Source: Icerya purchasi
Taxonomy: Eukaryota; Arthropoda; Insecta; Hemiptera; Monophlebidae
DNA length: 64,000 bases
Direction of reading: 5' to 3'
Assembly: GCA_039619475.1 (NCBI GenBank)
Contig: CM077116.1
Coordinates: forward strand, 202,825,117 to 202,889,116
The translations under genes and the position numbers were made by a program. The notes below the pieces were generated by a model. It saw only the letters and a program-made list of their open reading frames with translations, was not told the DNA's origin and ran no database searches. Each line of letters begins with the position of its first letter. The stretch's first letter is position 1. Positions 49,569 to 61,211 of this stretch are shown one piece after another.

Positions 49569-51468
49569 ATGAATTGTAAAAATTTGAGGCCTCCGCCAGA
49601 ACCGTTGTGTGTCATGAAAGGAAATATGTCACCAGTTCATTGTTTACTGTTTGATTTATCACCTGAAAAAGAATTATTATTAGCCGGAACCCAAAATGGC
49701 CTAGTACATATGTGGAATCTACAGGTATTTTTTAAATGTTTATATATGTATATGTGTATGAGTACACAATACTTATTTATAGTTGGAATATTGAATGAAA
49801 TTTTAAAATATTTATTAAACCTTTATTATTGAATCACGCAAAAAAGTAAAAACCAGGTAGATACACTAAAAAATAAATTTTTTTGTAGAATTAAATACTT
49901 CAAGATGTTTAATTTTTTTTTTTAGCACCAAGATTTTTGAATAGTTTGTTTTACTTTATTACATGTGTATAAAATCTTTACACGTTTTATCGTTTGCTTT
50001 TTCGCTTATAATGAGCAATATAGTGTAGGTTATTTATATTAGTGTTGTACCTTATGAGAGTCTTTCTGCTTTTATAATGAAAAAATTATAAAAGATTATA
50101 TTTCAACCGATGTTGTTAGTCAATAGTTTTACTTATTTAAAAATATTCTTTGCCATTATTTTTTAAATTCTAAATGAAAAAGCTATCATTTTATTTATTA
50201 ATTCCAGTTACGTTCTATTTCGTTATATTAATTAAGCAGGTTTTTGCGTATCGTAATGTTTACGATATACCGATTTCAGTGTTACGCGATAATAATAACC
50301 TGAAAAAAAGTAATTATTTTAAAAATGAATTATGCAAGTCCAAAAATCGAACATATTTAAAAAATACCATGTTTACGAAATGATTGAATATTTTTTAACT
50401 TTATTAGCGCCACCCTAACATAGCACGATGAAACTTATTTTATGAAACTTTTAAGATTATTTTGAACATTTATTAGTGTATAGAAATTTTCAAAACCGTT
50501 TCAGTGGCCCTCGACTCTATGAAAATATACATACATATACACATATTACTGTAGATATAACGATCGTTCTGCAATGTGCAGTCCTCTCAGCGTTGTTAAT
50601 TATATTTAATATGAATGAAGGGTTCGTTTTTTTCTAGGAAAATAGGGAGCATGGAACGTTAAAGTGCGGAAATGAGATTTGTTTAATGATGGATAAAGTA
50701 GACAATCTATTAGTCACTCAAGATAGAAATTGCAACGTAAAAATATGGGAAAAAAATGATATAAACGGAGAATATGATTATAAGAACTGTTTGGAAGAAC
50801 AAAAGTATGTGACGTTTTGTAAAATGGAAATATGCGTGTACAATAACGAAAATTCATTGTTATTACCCGGTACAGAAGGTGAAATAAAGGTATATTCAGT
50901 TAAAACGTGTAAATTACTGCATTCATTTAAAAGATCCGCTGTTCCAGAACGAAAATTAGGAGAAATTATGGCGCTCAAAACATTTCCTATGAACGATGCT
51001 TTATATCTTTTAGTCGCTTATGAAGGGGGAAGTGTACTGCTGTGGCATGTGCAGAATAGTGAGGTAATCGCCACTTTAACGTTAAATAGTGAACTACCAA
51101 CCGGTATTGATTTTAGTGTTAATAAGCAAATCGGTGTATGTGGTACTAACAGCGACAAACTGTACGTATTTAACGTTAAAGAAGGTCGGGAAATATGTGT
51201 AACAAAACAGATTCCGTTAAAAAATCCCGGTGTTAATAGTGTACGCATTCGGTCGGATGACAAAATTTTTGTCGCCGGCTGTTGGGATGGAAAACTAAGA
51301 ATTTTTTCGTTTAAAACGTTTAAACTATTGGCAGTTTTGGAAGGCCATCAGGAGTCGATATTATTCGTATTGTTCTCACCGTGTTGTATTTCAAGTTGGA
51401 ATTGTAAACATCTTCTGGTTGCTGGAGGAATGGACAAAAAAGTTTCTCTTTGGGATATTTATAATTAA
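49569..51468 (+). CDS. GNB1L: GNB1L orthologue, WD40-repeat protein, two exons
   Basis: Join 49569-49724 and 50638-51468. Exon 1 encodes 52 residues, ending HMWNLQ at a CAG|GTATTT donor; the acceptor is TTTTTCTAG|GAAAAT, phase 0, and the joined frame is 328 codons before TAA, close to human GNB1L (327). The N-terminus shows PPPEPLCVMKGNMSPVHCL and GTQNGLVHMW. Later blades show AYEGGSVLLWHV, NPGVNSVRIRSDDKIFVAGC, WDGKLRIF and VAGGMDKKVSLWDIYN, giving a beta-propeller of roughly six or seven WD repeats. In the family, GNB1L is a cytosolic/nuclear WD40 factor linked to the TELO2-TTI1-TTI2 pathway that supports PIKK kinases such as ATR. The start has A at -3. The 913-bp intron holds no other gene. 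It converges on the minus-strand gene downstream. Confidence 0.92.
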
Positions 51469-51681
51469 TTACAGTAATGCCGTATGTGATTTTATTATTA
51501 TTACGTTAAATTTTAATAACTTTCGAAACTGGATTAATTCGCATTATCTTCTAATACGATAAAATCAAACTATTATTCTTATGTTAAATTTTCAGAAGGA
51601 ATCTTTCGTTAGAAATCGCAGACTTTGCGTTGTCATATTTTAAAATGCGTCGTTTCTTTTTTAAGCGATAATCGTTTTCTT

Positions 51682-51687
51682 AATAAA
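51682..51687 (+). terminator. Putative poly(A) signal of GNB1L
   Basis: AATAAA lies 214 bp after the stop codon in AT-rich sequence. It is the first canonical hexamer downstream and a plausible cleavage signal. Confidence 0.5.
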
Positions 51688-51794
51688 GGTTTGCTTTTTT
51701 AACCTTCACTGTTTATCGTCTTTAAATGTAGTGTAATAATAATCAGTAACGTCAGTAGCATAAAGTGTGTAATATTAATAGAATATCATTTATT

Positions 51795-52084
51795 TAAATT
51801 GAAGACCTTCATTTAGCCGCTGTAGCAGCTCATTTGGTAGTACGTGAATATAGAAAAATGTGTAAAGAACGCGAAACATTTTTTATACGTAATTTAAAAA
51901 TAAATATTGCCTATGAAGATTTTTTTGAAAAAGCGAATAGTACAAAACGGGCATTGCTCTATCAAAAACGTGGACGAATTGTATAAAACCGCACAATGGC
52001 TGACAAAGAGAAGGTGGTCCACAATTCTTCTGAAAGTGCCGTACGTTATACTACCAAAATTCGTAAACCATATGGCTTGAGATG
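51795..52084 (+). pseudogene. Unidentified coding-like relic
   Basis: One frame reads IEDLHLAAVAAHLVVREYRK and continues to RALLYQKRGRIV before a stop, then after the stop in the same frame MADKEKVVHNSSESAVRYTT and KIRKPYGLR. The composition is unlike the surrounding noncoding DNA (Arg, Glu, Lys rich; few stops). It sits about 330 bp after GNB1L. It could be an old retro-pseudogene or a small exon. I recognise no family. Confidence 0.3.
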
Positions 52085-52544
52085 AAATGTAAATATATTT
52101 TCTTTCTGTTTTTATATTTGATTACTCAAATTAGCTGAAAGTGTTATGAAAATTTCACTTAATCAGCGGTGGAATTACGTATTCACTATTTCAAGATATT
52201 TAATAAATTTATTTTACAGTTTTTAATTTAGCGTATTTTATGTTTTCAATTATTTACAACTAATCCATAAACGCACACCTAAACATGGTACGATATATAT
52301 GCCGTAAGATTTGTTAAAGAATGTTTCTATAAACATTAAATTGTGCACAGATAGTCTAAAACGCGGAACTTGTATTTCAAAATTAAATTCGAACTTCGTA
52401 CTATATGCTAGTTTATATAGTTTTTATTATATTTGTTTGGAAAGTACTGTAATGAGAATTTTTTTCGGGGTTTAATTGTCGCAGAATTAATCGAAAAGTA
52501 CAAAGTGGCGAGGGAAGAATCGGTAATTTTTAAATCTGATCGGA

Positions 52545-52900
52545 TATTGTTAATAAGTAGGAACAAATAGTAGGAATAATGTGAGGGAAACAAAAGGACC
52601 AGATGTAAGAAGCGCTATAAGGAGCAGGGAGGTCTCAGAAAACAAAGAAATGAGCACTTAATAAACGCATGATAATTCTTTCAGACACATTGCTCATTTG
52701 AATAATGGAGAGGACAATGAACGGAGGAAACCAACGGAAAGCAAAAATGAGAAAAAGACAATAGGGAATGGCGAAAATAAAGGGAACATAGATGAGCTGG
52801 AAAACTAGGTTGAACAGACAGATGAAATTCAATGATAATCAGAAAAAGAGGAAGCGTAAATAACGGATCGAAATCTGAGATGAAAATGCTCTTGTGATGA
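52545..52900 (-). mobile_element. LINE 3' end, minus strand, very decayed
   Basis: The minus strand near 52870-52560 gives scattered matches to the RNase H LINE C-terminal segment (SVHCPLHYSNEQCV, YHAFIKCSFL, PAPYSASYIWSF) in shifted frames. It is the most diverged copy of the family here. Confidence 0.5.
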
Positions 52901-53319
52901 CCTACCGACAGAAAAAGTGACGAAAAAAAAAATGCACCAGGTGTTGAGGTACGACACTAGCGCTGTTTTTTCCCTGGTGAAGAAAATTGGAACATTGCGC
53001 GCTAGAATGTGGAGAAAAATGCTCAAATTGCACATTTCATGCGTTTCATAAAGGATAATGTGTTTGACCGTTTTTGTCCCTGTGTTCTAAGTTCAATTAT
53101 ATAATTTTGTACATTATTCATATTTCTTCGTTCGTTATCTCGATACTCATAACTTGATGGACTTTTTCCCGTTATATTTGTGTGTAGTTTGTCTCGTGCA
53201 AAATGTGTTTTAAACGTTATTCAAAAATCATTGTCCTGTCAATGTTGCAGTAGCATCGGATAGAGTCACTTTATCACTCGATCTACTTCGAAACAATAAT
53301 ATCCGTTACCGTTGATCCC

Positions 53320-55420
53320 TCAATCATAAATGTTATCAGTAAATCTGCTCGACGAAATTTACGCGCAACAGATAATGAATCCTCATCGTCAAGCTCAGAT
53401 TTAAACATCGCCATCGATTTCGATGACACCGACTGTTTCAAAGAAATCAACGCAAATGATCAAAATACGTAAAGATCATCTCAAGTAATAAAAAAAGGTC
53501 GCAGTAAAAATAAGCCTAAGAAAAAGGATGATTTTTCAATTAGGGTGCAGAATAGATTTTTGCCGCTTTCCGCGTTGACACAACGATATTAACTTGAATG
53601 TTATACAAACAGTTAGTTCAATAAGAGGACAAAAAATAATGCCTTCGCTAATTTTTCAAGCTAACTTTAATAATCATGCGGCGTCTGCCAATTTTTTTTT
53701 AAACGAGTGTTTAGTAGCCGTGAGGTTAAAGATCGTTAGTAATAAAAGTTTTATCTAATTTTTCCGTCCCTCGATTTGTTTATGTCTCCTAATAATAATT
53801 TATTCGCCTTTATAACTGGTCAAAATTTTGGTAAGTTCAAATTTTTTAATTTTAAAATTTTATTCTTAAAGATTTAATTAATTTAAATGAATTAGTATTT
53901 TAAAATTTCCTTGTCTAAAGGTGCGTATTTGTTTATCACAATAAAGGCTATAATCAAATTTTTTACTATTGATCGAATCGAAATTTTTTCGTGGATTGCG
54001 AATTCTATTAAAAATAATATTACCAGTTTAGAATATAAGTTTGCGATAATGGCATTTAAATAATAATCTGAATGAAACTTAAAGATGACGCTAACAGTGT
54101 ATCAATGGTTTTAAATATTATACTTTAATCGAATTAAATAAAATTATCGGGAAACTTGTCAATTATACCACGTGTTTAGAACAACATTTTAAACGTTGTA
54201 ATTAAAAATCTTCCTGTAAAGACTAAAATTAAATTAACCAATCTAACTGATTCAATACTTCTATGCTTATTGTTTTACGGTTTGGAAGCTCTCTACTACA
54301 ATCTCTAACTCTAAACTTAGCAAAGATGAACTTTTGTCATTAATTACAAGACTAAATGTCTAAAATGTTTGTAATTTAAGCAAAGTTGTCGAAAAAATGA
54401 AATCTTTATCAGGCTTCCTGTCTGTTGTAATGAAAATATTATTAGTCTCCTGATAGTTTGGTTTCTGCCAAATCTATCAAGCATCCAAAATATCTGTCGA
54501 ATAACGGACTATAAACTGTGATAATTTTAACTTCAACAAACATACAGATCCGCTACTTCTGGACATTGAAAAAACCTTCAATTGTACAGGATATCGAGGT
54601 TTAATCAGTGAAGTGATTTTTCATAATTTTTTGTAGGACTTCAATTTATTTCCAGTTATCTAATCGATGAAAAATTCTTAATGCGGTTCAGTAATACCAA
54701 GCCTTTCTTCCTAACTTTTTAAACTGGAGTGCCCAGGTAGTATATTTGATTCTGTTTAATTATACTATTTAAAATATCTTAATAAATAGGGAAATAGATC
54801 AAGTTAAATACTGGCAATACGCATCTTACGTTCTGTTTAAAAATCCTTCCGAACTATATGTTTTAAATAATCCGAATGTATATTTTATAAACCGTATTAA
54901 ATAATATATAAGTGTTGCATTCGACAAAAAATTAATTTTTAATAAATATGTGGACCATATTATCCAAAAAGAGTATTCCAGAATTTTTGAATTGCTCTAT
55001 CTTTAGTAAAAAATTGAATTTATCCATTTAAAAAAAAAAAAAAAAAAAATCATTTACAAAAAATTCATAAGGCTAACTCAATTTGGTCTTATATCTTGAA
55101 GTCTATCATCTATAAAATTTACAAATTTCAAAAAACATCCATTATCGAAATGCTCCAATATACGTCTTATGTATAATATTTTTTCAAACTTTCATACATC
55201 ATTATCTGAAACCATACATTTAAGGTCTTTGAAAATTTTACCTTTCTAATAACAGAACTTTTTTTAGTATAAACACAGATATATACATTACTATAACCAT
55301 GCTTCTCATAGTATATTATAGGATATGATTATTCAACTTTTTCATTATCATTTTAATATGTCTTAAACTACTGCATTTAACCGAGCAAATTACGCATATA
55401 TTAATACTGTATATGGGAAA
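53320..55420 (+). pseudogene. Jockey-like LINE, decayed ORF1 and RT
   Basis: Near 53330-53590, KSARRNLRATDNESSSSSSD and VQNRFLPLSALTQ resemble the N-terminal part of a LINE ORF1. Near 53690-53830, weak endonuclease-like text occurs. Near 54540-54700 the RT gives LLLDIEKTFNC and FPVYLIDEKFLMRFSNTKPF. Near 54910-55170, FDKKLIFNKYVDHIIQKEYS and KKIIYKKFIRLTQFGLIS match Jockey RT thumb motifs. Frames shift repeatedly and the FADD box is not visible. Clade assignment is by resemblance. Confidence 0.6.
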
Positions 55421-56410
55421 TTTTTTAATCGCGATTAATATTTATTAACCTGCTGATATTGTACTTATGATTTAACTTCGGAACAAAAAAAAAACTGGCG
55501 ATTAATAAAAGGCTAAAATTTTCTATACTTTAATTATTTTCAGCTGTGTGATTTTATCTTTTCTCAGAATTATGTAGTCAACGTCAAAAATCTTTTCAAT
55601 CAACAAATCTTTCCCGAATAACGGTGCTAGTATTATAACTATTGCTACAATATATTCTTAAAAATTCCTCGAATCGTTAAATTTGTCGACGTTAACGCAC
55701 CGGGGGGATATTATAAAATCAAGGCAAACTACCATGAAAATAGAGGACGCTATTTTCTGTCTGCTAATGATAGTAACGATGATGAAGACGAAAAAATTAA
55801 ACATAAAAAAAGGCACGTGTACAAAAACATAAATGTACATGCTAACATACATACAGGTTGGTAAAATTTTAAACTCCGCTGTATATACACACGTCATCAA
55901 ATACAACAAACACGCCACTCATGCAGTCTTACATTTCCGATTAATACATAGAAAGTTGATGATAGACAAGATAAAATGTAACATTACGAAAGTAGTGCGT
56001 TTGTAAAATATCCTCGCTTGACAAGTCATTACTTTCTTGCACTGCGTTAAAATTTTGTATAAAATATTTAGTTTTTAAAAAAAACCCCATTTATGGCGGT
56101 ATAAGAAATTACACTGTTAATTAGTTTTAGTAAATTTTGAAATAAATACCGATTTTTTGCAAAATTTTATTACCAACTGTAAATTAATAATTTTCGTGTC
56201 CTACAAAATACAATTAAATTACATTAAAAAATGAGGAAAAATTCTTGCGGGTAAAATTCGAATTTTACGAGTGTAATGTGATTATCTTTTTACCGTAGTC
56301 AACTGTACTAGCAGGAAATTATACTCGAAGAAAGAAAAAAATTACACATATATAAAATTTTGCATTATTCTATTCGATTTCAGCACTTAAGTAGGCGTTA
56401 AAATGAAAAA
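55421..56410. other. Unassigned AT-rich DNA
   Basis: No gene recognised. Between the Jockey relic and the 3' end of the minus-strand gene. Confidence 0.4.
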
Positions 56411-56416
56411 TTTATT
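56411..56416 (-). terminator. Putative poly(A) signal of the acidic-protein gene
   Basis: AATAAA on the minus strand, about 112 bp beyond the stop codon of the gene at 56528. Confidence 0.45.
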
Positions 56417-56527
56417 ACGTATTCCGCAAAGTAAAAATGTCGATAAATAGTACTTATAAACAAATGAACATTAGTCGCAATATCCTCTCCAAGGTTCAAT
56501 GTTGCTTGAGCTTATTTTCGAATGTAA

Positions 56528-59500
56528 TTATTCTTCATTTTTTGATTCGTGTGATATCTGTGAAGTGTAACCGTTTACATTTTCATTTACCGATTTAAAA
56601 TCTGAAAGTTCCTTATCCTGAAACAATTTATCGTCATACGAATTGTTCTGGTTTGAAATGCCGTCTTGAACTAAATTGTGAACGATTTCTTCATCGAAAT
56701 CATCAGTCGTATTTTCATCATTTTTAGCGTTCAATTCGTTTTCTTCGTGTGGAGAATTTATTTCATTCGTGTCGTTCGTGTTATCAGTTTCATCTTCATC
56801 ATAGTCATCGATATTATTTTCTTCCATTAAATTATTACTTTCATCTTCATCTGTACATTTAAAAGATATAATTAATACTTCTTTTTTTTATGAGGACATG
56901 CGTAAATCGAGCTATTAAACCTTATAACCCCTATAGGTAAAACAACCGAGCGATTAACAAAACTAATATCTTCTGTATTGCTTAATTTTTTATCAATAGT
57001 TACAGGGAATAATGGTCGCTGTTTTTTAAATTACGGCAATTTAGGTTTTCTGTTATTACTTTAGTTTTTTTAAGCTTCTTTTTTTTTTTTTTTTTGTGGT
57101 AGAAAAAAGAAAAATGCAAGAAATTCATGTATATTTTAAAATACGTAATGTTAATAGAAAGGTTTGTCGTTGATTTGTCAGTTTTCACTGTAGGTTCTGT
57201 TTTTATCAACAAAGTTACTAGAAACCGATGACTTTTTTCCTCTCGTATCAAATGATAATAAATCATGGTTTAATACAAACTGTATGTTGCATTCTATATT
57301 ACATATGTTTGCAAATTTCAACGATGCGTGTTTTTAATCGAAATTTACATATTTTCTAAAACTGGTAGAAAAAATTAATAAACGTACAATCTGATGTTCC
57401 ATAATGAAGTAACAACATACTTATATGTGCATTACAATTTAATAACGAATAAATCACAAAACACAATCACATGTATAAAAAATAAATGTATTTATACATA
57501 AAAACTGGACTTTTTTTTTTTTTTTTTTGAAAAGTAAACGGAATAATATAAAACTGATGTGTCGATATGTTTTAAATAAATAAATAAATTGTTGATATAA
57601 ACAAATTTAAAAAAAAAAAAAAATTTAATTAAAATAAAGATTAACTATTATATATTGAATAATAGATGGTTGTTCTGTATTTGACAATTAATAATATTGA
57701 GTTTGTATTTATTTGCCGCTTCGCAGCCCAACCTCCCGCGCCTCCGCCCCCAAACCCCCTTTTTGTGGGAGTTTTGTCGTGACCAAGTTTGCTCTTAGAA
57801 CAATTTTTTTTTTTTTTTTTTTTGCTAAATTCGTATTCTGCTCTCGAATTTAGCTTATTGTTTTAATCATGCAACGGTACTAAATTGTTTAATATTTTTC
57901 GTAAGTTTATTGCTCACAGAACTTGGTAGATGAATCTTGTTCTGATTTAAAATCGTCGAAATACACCAAAAATACACCAACTTCAAAATTACAACGTCGT
58001 TTTTCAAATTTAAAATCGTCGAAATATACCAATAATACGCTATAGAGGAAACAAAAGAAGGATTGTTAACAAAAGATGTTTCGTCTTCGTGCACTATGAG
58101 TAATACACTATGAACGAAAAGCCAGTACCGGTTGATCGGCGGGTGGAAGCGCGGTACTCCATGGGTAAATACAGCAATACCACGTTTTCATGTGATTGGT
58201 GATGATCTTATTAAATTAGCGCTGATCTATTCACTTTTCGTTTTGAGCTCCAAGGTATGAAAATTTTGGACATTTTATAATTTTCATAAAAGTCACTGAC
58301 CTGGAGCTGTCGATTAAAAAAAAAAAAAATGATCTTTCTAAGTGCCATAGAACGGTCTGGGACTTTTTTTTTTGATTTTTCATCTAATAATACGAAAATT
58401 GAAATTATTTTGTTAAAAGTTTGAAATAAAAAATCTCAAAAAGTTCAATCGCTAGAAGGGTAGTGTAAGCGAGGGAAATACTCTAAATTCAATTCTCGTT
58501 AAAATGAGACCTAGAGCAGTTCAGTAGAATAATTAGTTTTTGATAAACGATTAAAAAATTGAACAACGGCAAAAAAATGTGATTCATGCTTCGATTTATT
58601 GCTCGTTTTGAGCCCTAAGGTATGAAAATTTTGAGCATTTTATATTTTTCTTAAATGCTGCTGATGTAGAGCTGTCGATTTACAAAAAAATTAACTTCCA
58701 AGTGCCATAGAACGGGTTCAGGACTTTCTTTCTTTACTTTTTGTCTATTTTTTTAATCATTGCTCGCTTTGAGCCCTAAGGTATTAAAATTTTGAGCATT
58801 TTATGTTTTTCCTGAAAGCTACCGACCTGTAAAATTGCTAACATAAATATTTTTCCACATATTTGGCGAACGTGACAATAAAACTACACACAATACACAT
58901 ACGTGTAGATTTTAAAATTTGTGAATAGTTAAAAACGAAAAATAAATGCACTACATGCTTACCGTTTTCCGAACCATAATCCTTTATGGATGTCACTTCT
59001 TCCGTAATCGTATTTTCGTTTTCTTGCTTCGCCTGCTGACAATAAGAGATATATCATCATAAATAATTTTCGGAAACAACTGTGCTTCTGATGATGGCCA
59101 GTGTAAGCTGGTCGAAACGTTAAGCGAAAAATATTTTTTAAAACCGAGTTGTTTCCGAAAATTATTTATTATGAGTAATCACTGTGAAAGCTTTAAATAT
59201 TTAATAATGAACTCGTATTGTATATGTTTTTTACGAAAAGACGAGATAAACATAACGAACCGTTACGTATATTTTATGGACAATAAATCAAATGTTGCCG
59301 GGGATGTTATTTAGAAGAGATTGTTAACAGGTTATGAAAATAAACTCGACAGTTTTCCAGTGTGTTCCTACCCGCACATTACCTTCCTTGCATACATTTC
59401 TCGCTGTAAAACACTATGCGTACATTCTTAATATTGTACGCAATGTATTATCACATATTGTACTTCCTCTTCTTTTGTTTCCAAAGAATTATGCATGATA

Positions 59501-61211
59501 TACCAGCAGAAGATCTGCTTAACTATAATTTAGTAAACCGGCCGGTAACAACTAACACTGCAGTGATAAGGGTGACCCGAGTCCTTTATAGTAAAGATGA
59601 AATAAGGTTTTTCTCATAAGGGGTCTCCTTAGGGATACATTTTCTTTGTCCAATATAACCAGACAAAAACAAACAAAAAAAATTTCATTAGAATATAGGG
59701 AAAATGCATAGAAAACTCAAAATTTTAAAATTAAAGAGGCGAGGAACTTAAAATATTACCAACGTTTGTTCCTATTGAAATGTAGATTCGAATAACGGTA
59801 ATGAATTTGAAAACTTCAACGCGTGAATTACAAACTCACCATTGATGTAATTTGAATAATATACTTTTCAATCAATACGCTGTTGTATAAGTATAGAAAG
59901 CAGTAGCATTTTAGACTGGTTTATCAATATCATCATTCAAAAATATTTACATTGAAAATTGAGAACAGTTCTTTATATATACATAAAAAAACGACTTAAA
60001 GAATTACTTTAAAAATTTAATAAAAATGCACTAAAAAGGAAAAAAGAATTATTTAATAAAAAATAATGTATTTCAGAGAAATATACATTAAAGGCCATAT
60101 TGAGATTATTCTTAATCAACATACTAAATTCAAATTGCAACAATTAAGAAATCGCATTAAATATTTCCGAAGTTGTCAGTACTTGGCTTAAAGAAAATGA
60201 ATCTGGTGTTTTAATCACAGTTTTTTCATTATTGTTATTCGCATTTAGCGCCGACTATAATAAATATTAATGTTGTTTAAGAATAATCTTGATATTTCCT
60301 CTTTTAAGGTATATTACGCTGAAGTATGTAGTTTTTTACATTAGATAATTATGTTTTATTTTTTAGTACGTTTTTATTTAAGTTTTAAAATAAATCTTAG
60401 AGTAGATTTTTTTTTTTTTTTATTCATTATATTATTGCTATGAGCTCTTTTTTTTAAAAAAAGTGTATACTTATTTAAAAATCAATCAGCTAGAACGTAG
60501 GACTTTAAAATATAATAACTTCGATCAATATTTTAAATTTAAAAGATAAAGGCCAAACTATATTATAGTAAGATTCGCGAGGATTTTTTTCTTCTAACTC
60601 TTCACCATGGGCGAAATAATCGGGGTTACGTGTTCGTAATTTATTTGTTGCACTAACTACACCATTCGCAGGAATGTACAAATTTTAATTTTAAATAATT
60701 CCTACAATGCGGAATAAAAATAATCGTCGTCCTCTGTCAAGTGAAATACTTGTATAAACACGTTATAATTTGAAGTAAAAAATTTTAAACAATGTATACT
60801 ACTACTAACCATCATTGGTGAGATGACGGATAACGTAACTTTACTTTCCACAATCGATGTGCCTGGAACTAGTTCCGTATACGTGTCATTGACAAGTATT
60901 CGCGAATCGGACTGCAGTTTTCCAGGAAGTGTAATGGATTGAGCCTGTTCCGTTATCGTACTTATATCGTAATCTTCATTCACGAAGCGTTCCATTTCTT
61001 TTGTTAGAAAACTGTCTTCGTCCTGTTTGCTTCCGTCAGAGCCTTTTGTCGTTTCCATTCCAATAACTTTAACCGCACCGTTACATGACTGTTCTCTTTT
61101 TACTCGCGATTCCAGAACCTTTTCGTCAGAATCATTATTAACACCTTTCGCTGTTCCGTTACTTTTTTTAAAGTTATTTTGATCCGACTGGGCGATAATA
61201 TCGTCCTGCAT
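56528..61211 (-). CDS. Unrecognised acidic, low-complexity protein; three exons
   Basis: Complement of join(56528-56850, 58963-59035, 60810-61211). Exon 1 (134 codons if the ATG at 61211 is the start) has an EDSFLTKEMERFVNEDYDIS stretch and a C-terminal LPGKLQSDSRIL part, ending PMM at ATG|GTTAGT. Exon 2 (73 bp) opens after TTATTGTCAG with QAKQENENTITEEVTSI and ends AACG|GTAAGC. Exon 3 follows TGTACAG with DEDESNNLMEE and is strongly acidic (Asp, Glu, Asn, Thr) to KNEE. Phases 0 and 1 match at both junctions, so the joined frame is open (about 265 codons). No signal peptide, membrane segment or known domain. The ATG sits in AAATGCAG|GAC, which also looks like an acceptor, so upstream exons may exist. 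Low complexity and charge suggest a disordered, perhaps nuclear, protein (inference). Confidence 0.72.
57945..58038. repeat. Two-unit tandem repeat in intron
   Basis: Two copies of about 31 bp (ATTTAAAATCGTCGAAATA..) start at about 57945 and 58008, period about 63 bp. Lies in the intron between exons 2 and 3 of the acidic-protein gene. Confidence 0.6.
58239..58845. repeat. Three direct repeats in intron
   Basis: Units start near 58239, 58604 and 58765. Each begins CGTTTTGAGC(C/T)C(T/C)AAGG and contains AAAATTTTG(A/G)(G/A)CATTTTAT. The first two also have GAGCTGTCGATT and AAGTGCCATAGAACGG before a T-rich stretch. The third is truncated. They lie in an intron of the minus-strand gene and match no TE type I know. 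Confidence 0.7.
59059..59169. ncRNA. Hammerhead-like fold between perfect 22-bp inverted arms
   Basis: The 22-bp arms at 59059-59080 and 59148-59169 are perfectly complementary. Between them lie CTGATGA (59088-59094), a 6-bp stem (GGCCAG 59096-59101 with CTGGTC 59108-59113), then GAAAC (59114-59118). The order long stem I, CUGAUGA, stem II, GAAA is that of a type I hammerhead ribozyme, as reported in Penelope-like elements. The short stem III region (CGTTAAGCG) is followed by A where U16.1 is expected, so a functional ribozyme is not supported. It lies in the intron just upstream of exon 2 of the acidic-protein gene. Confidence 0.45.
59910..60440. repeat. Long-inverted-repeat (foldback-like) element, copy 2
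   Basis: Homologous to 232-762: shared CATTTTAGACTGG-type left part, then arms at about 59985-60125 and 60268-60415. Inner ends are TTATTCTTAATCAACAT and TAATGTTGTTTAAGAATA. Arm divergence is greater than in copy 1. It lies in the intron between exons 1 and 2 of the acidic-protein gene. Confidence 0.68.

Noticed and set aside
57715..57785. C-rich segment with CCCCCAAACCCCC and CGTGACCAAG, resembling the right end of the hAT miniature family
   Set aside because: Similarity is limited to homopolymer-rich sequence; no terminus or 8-bp duplication found.
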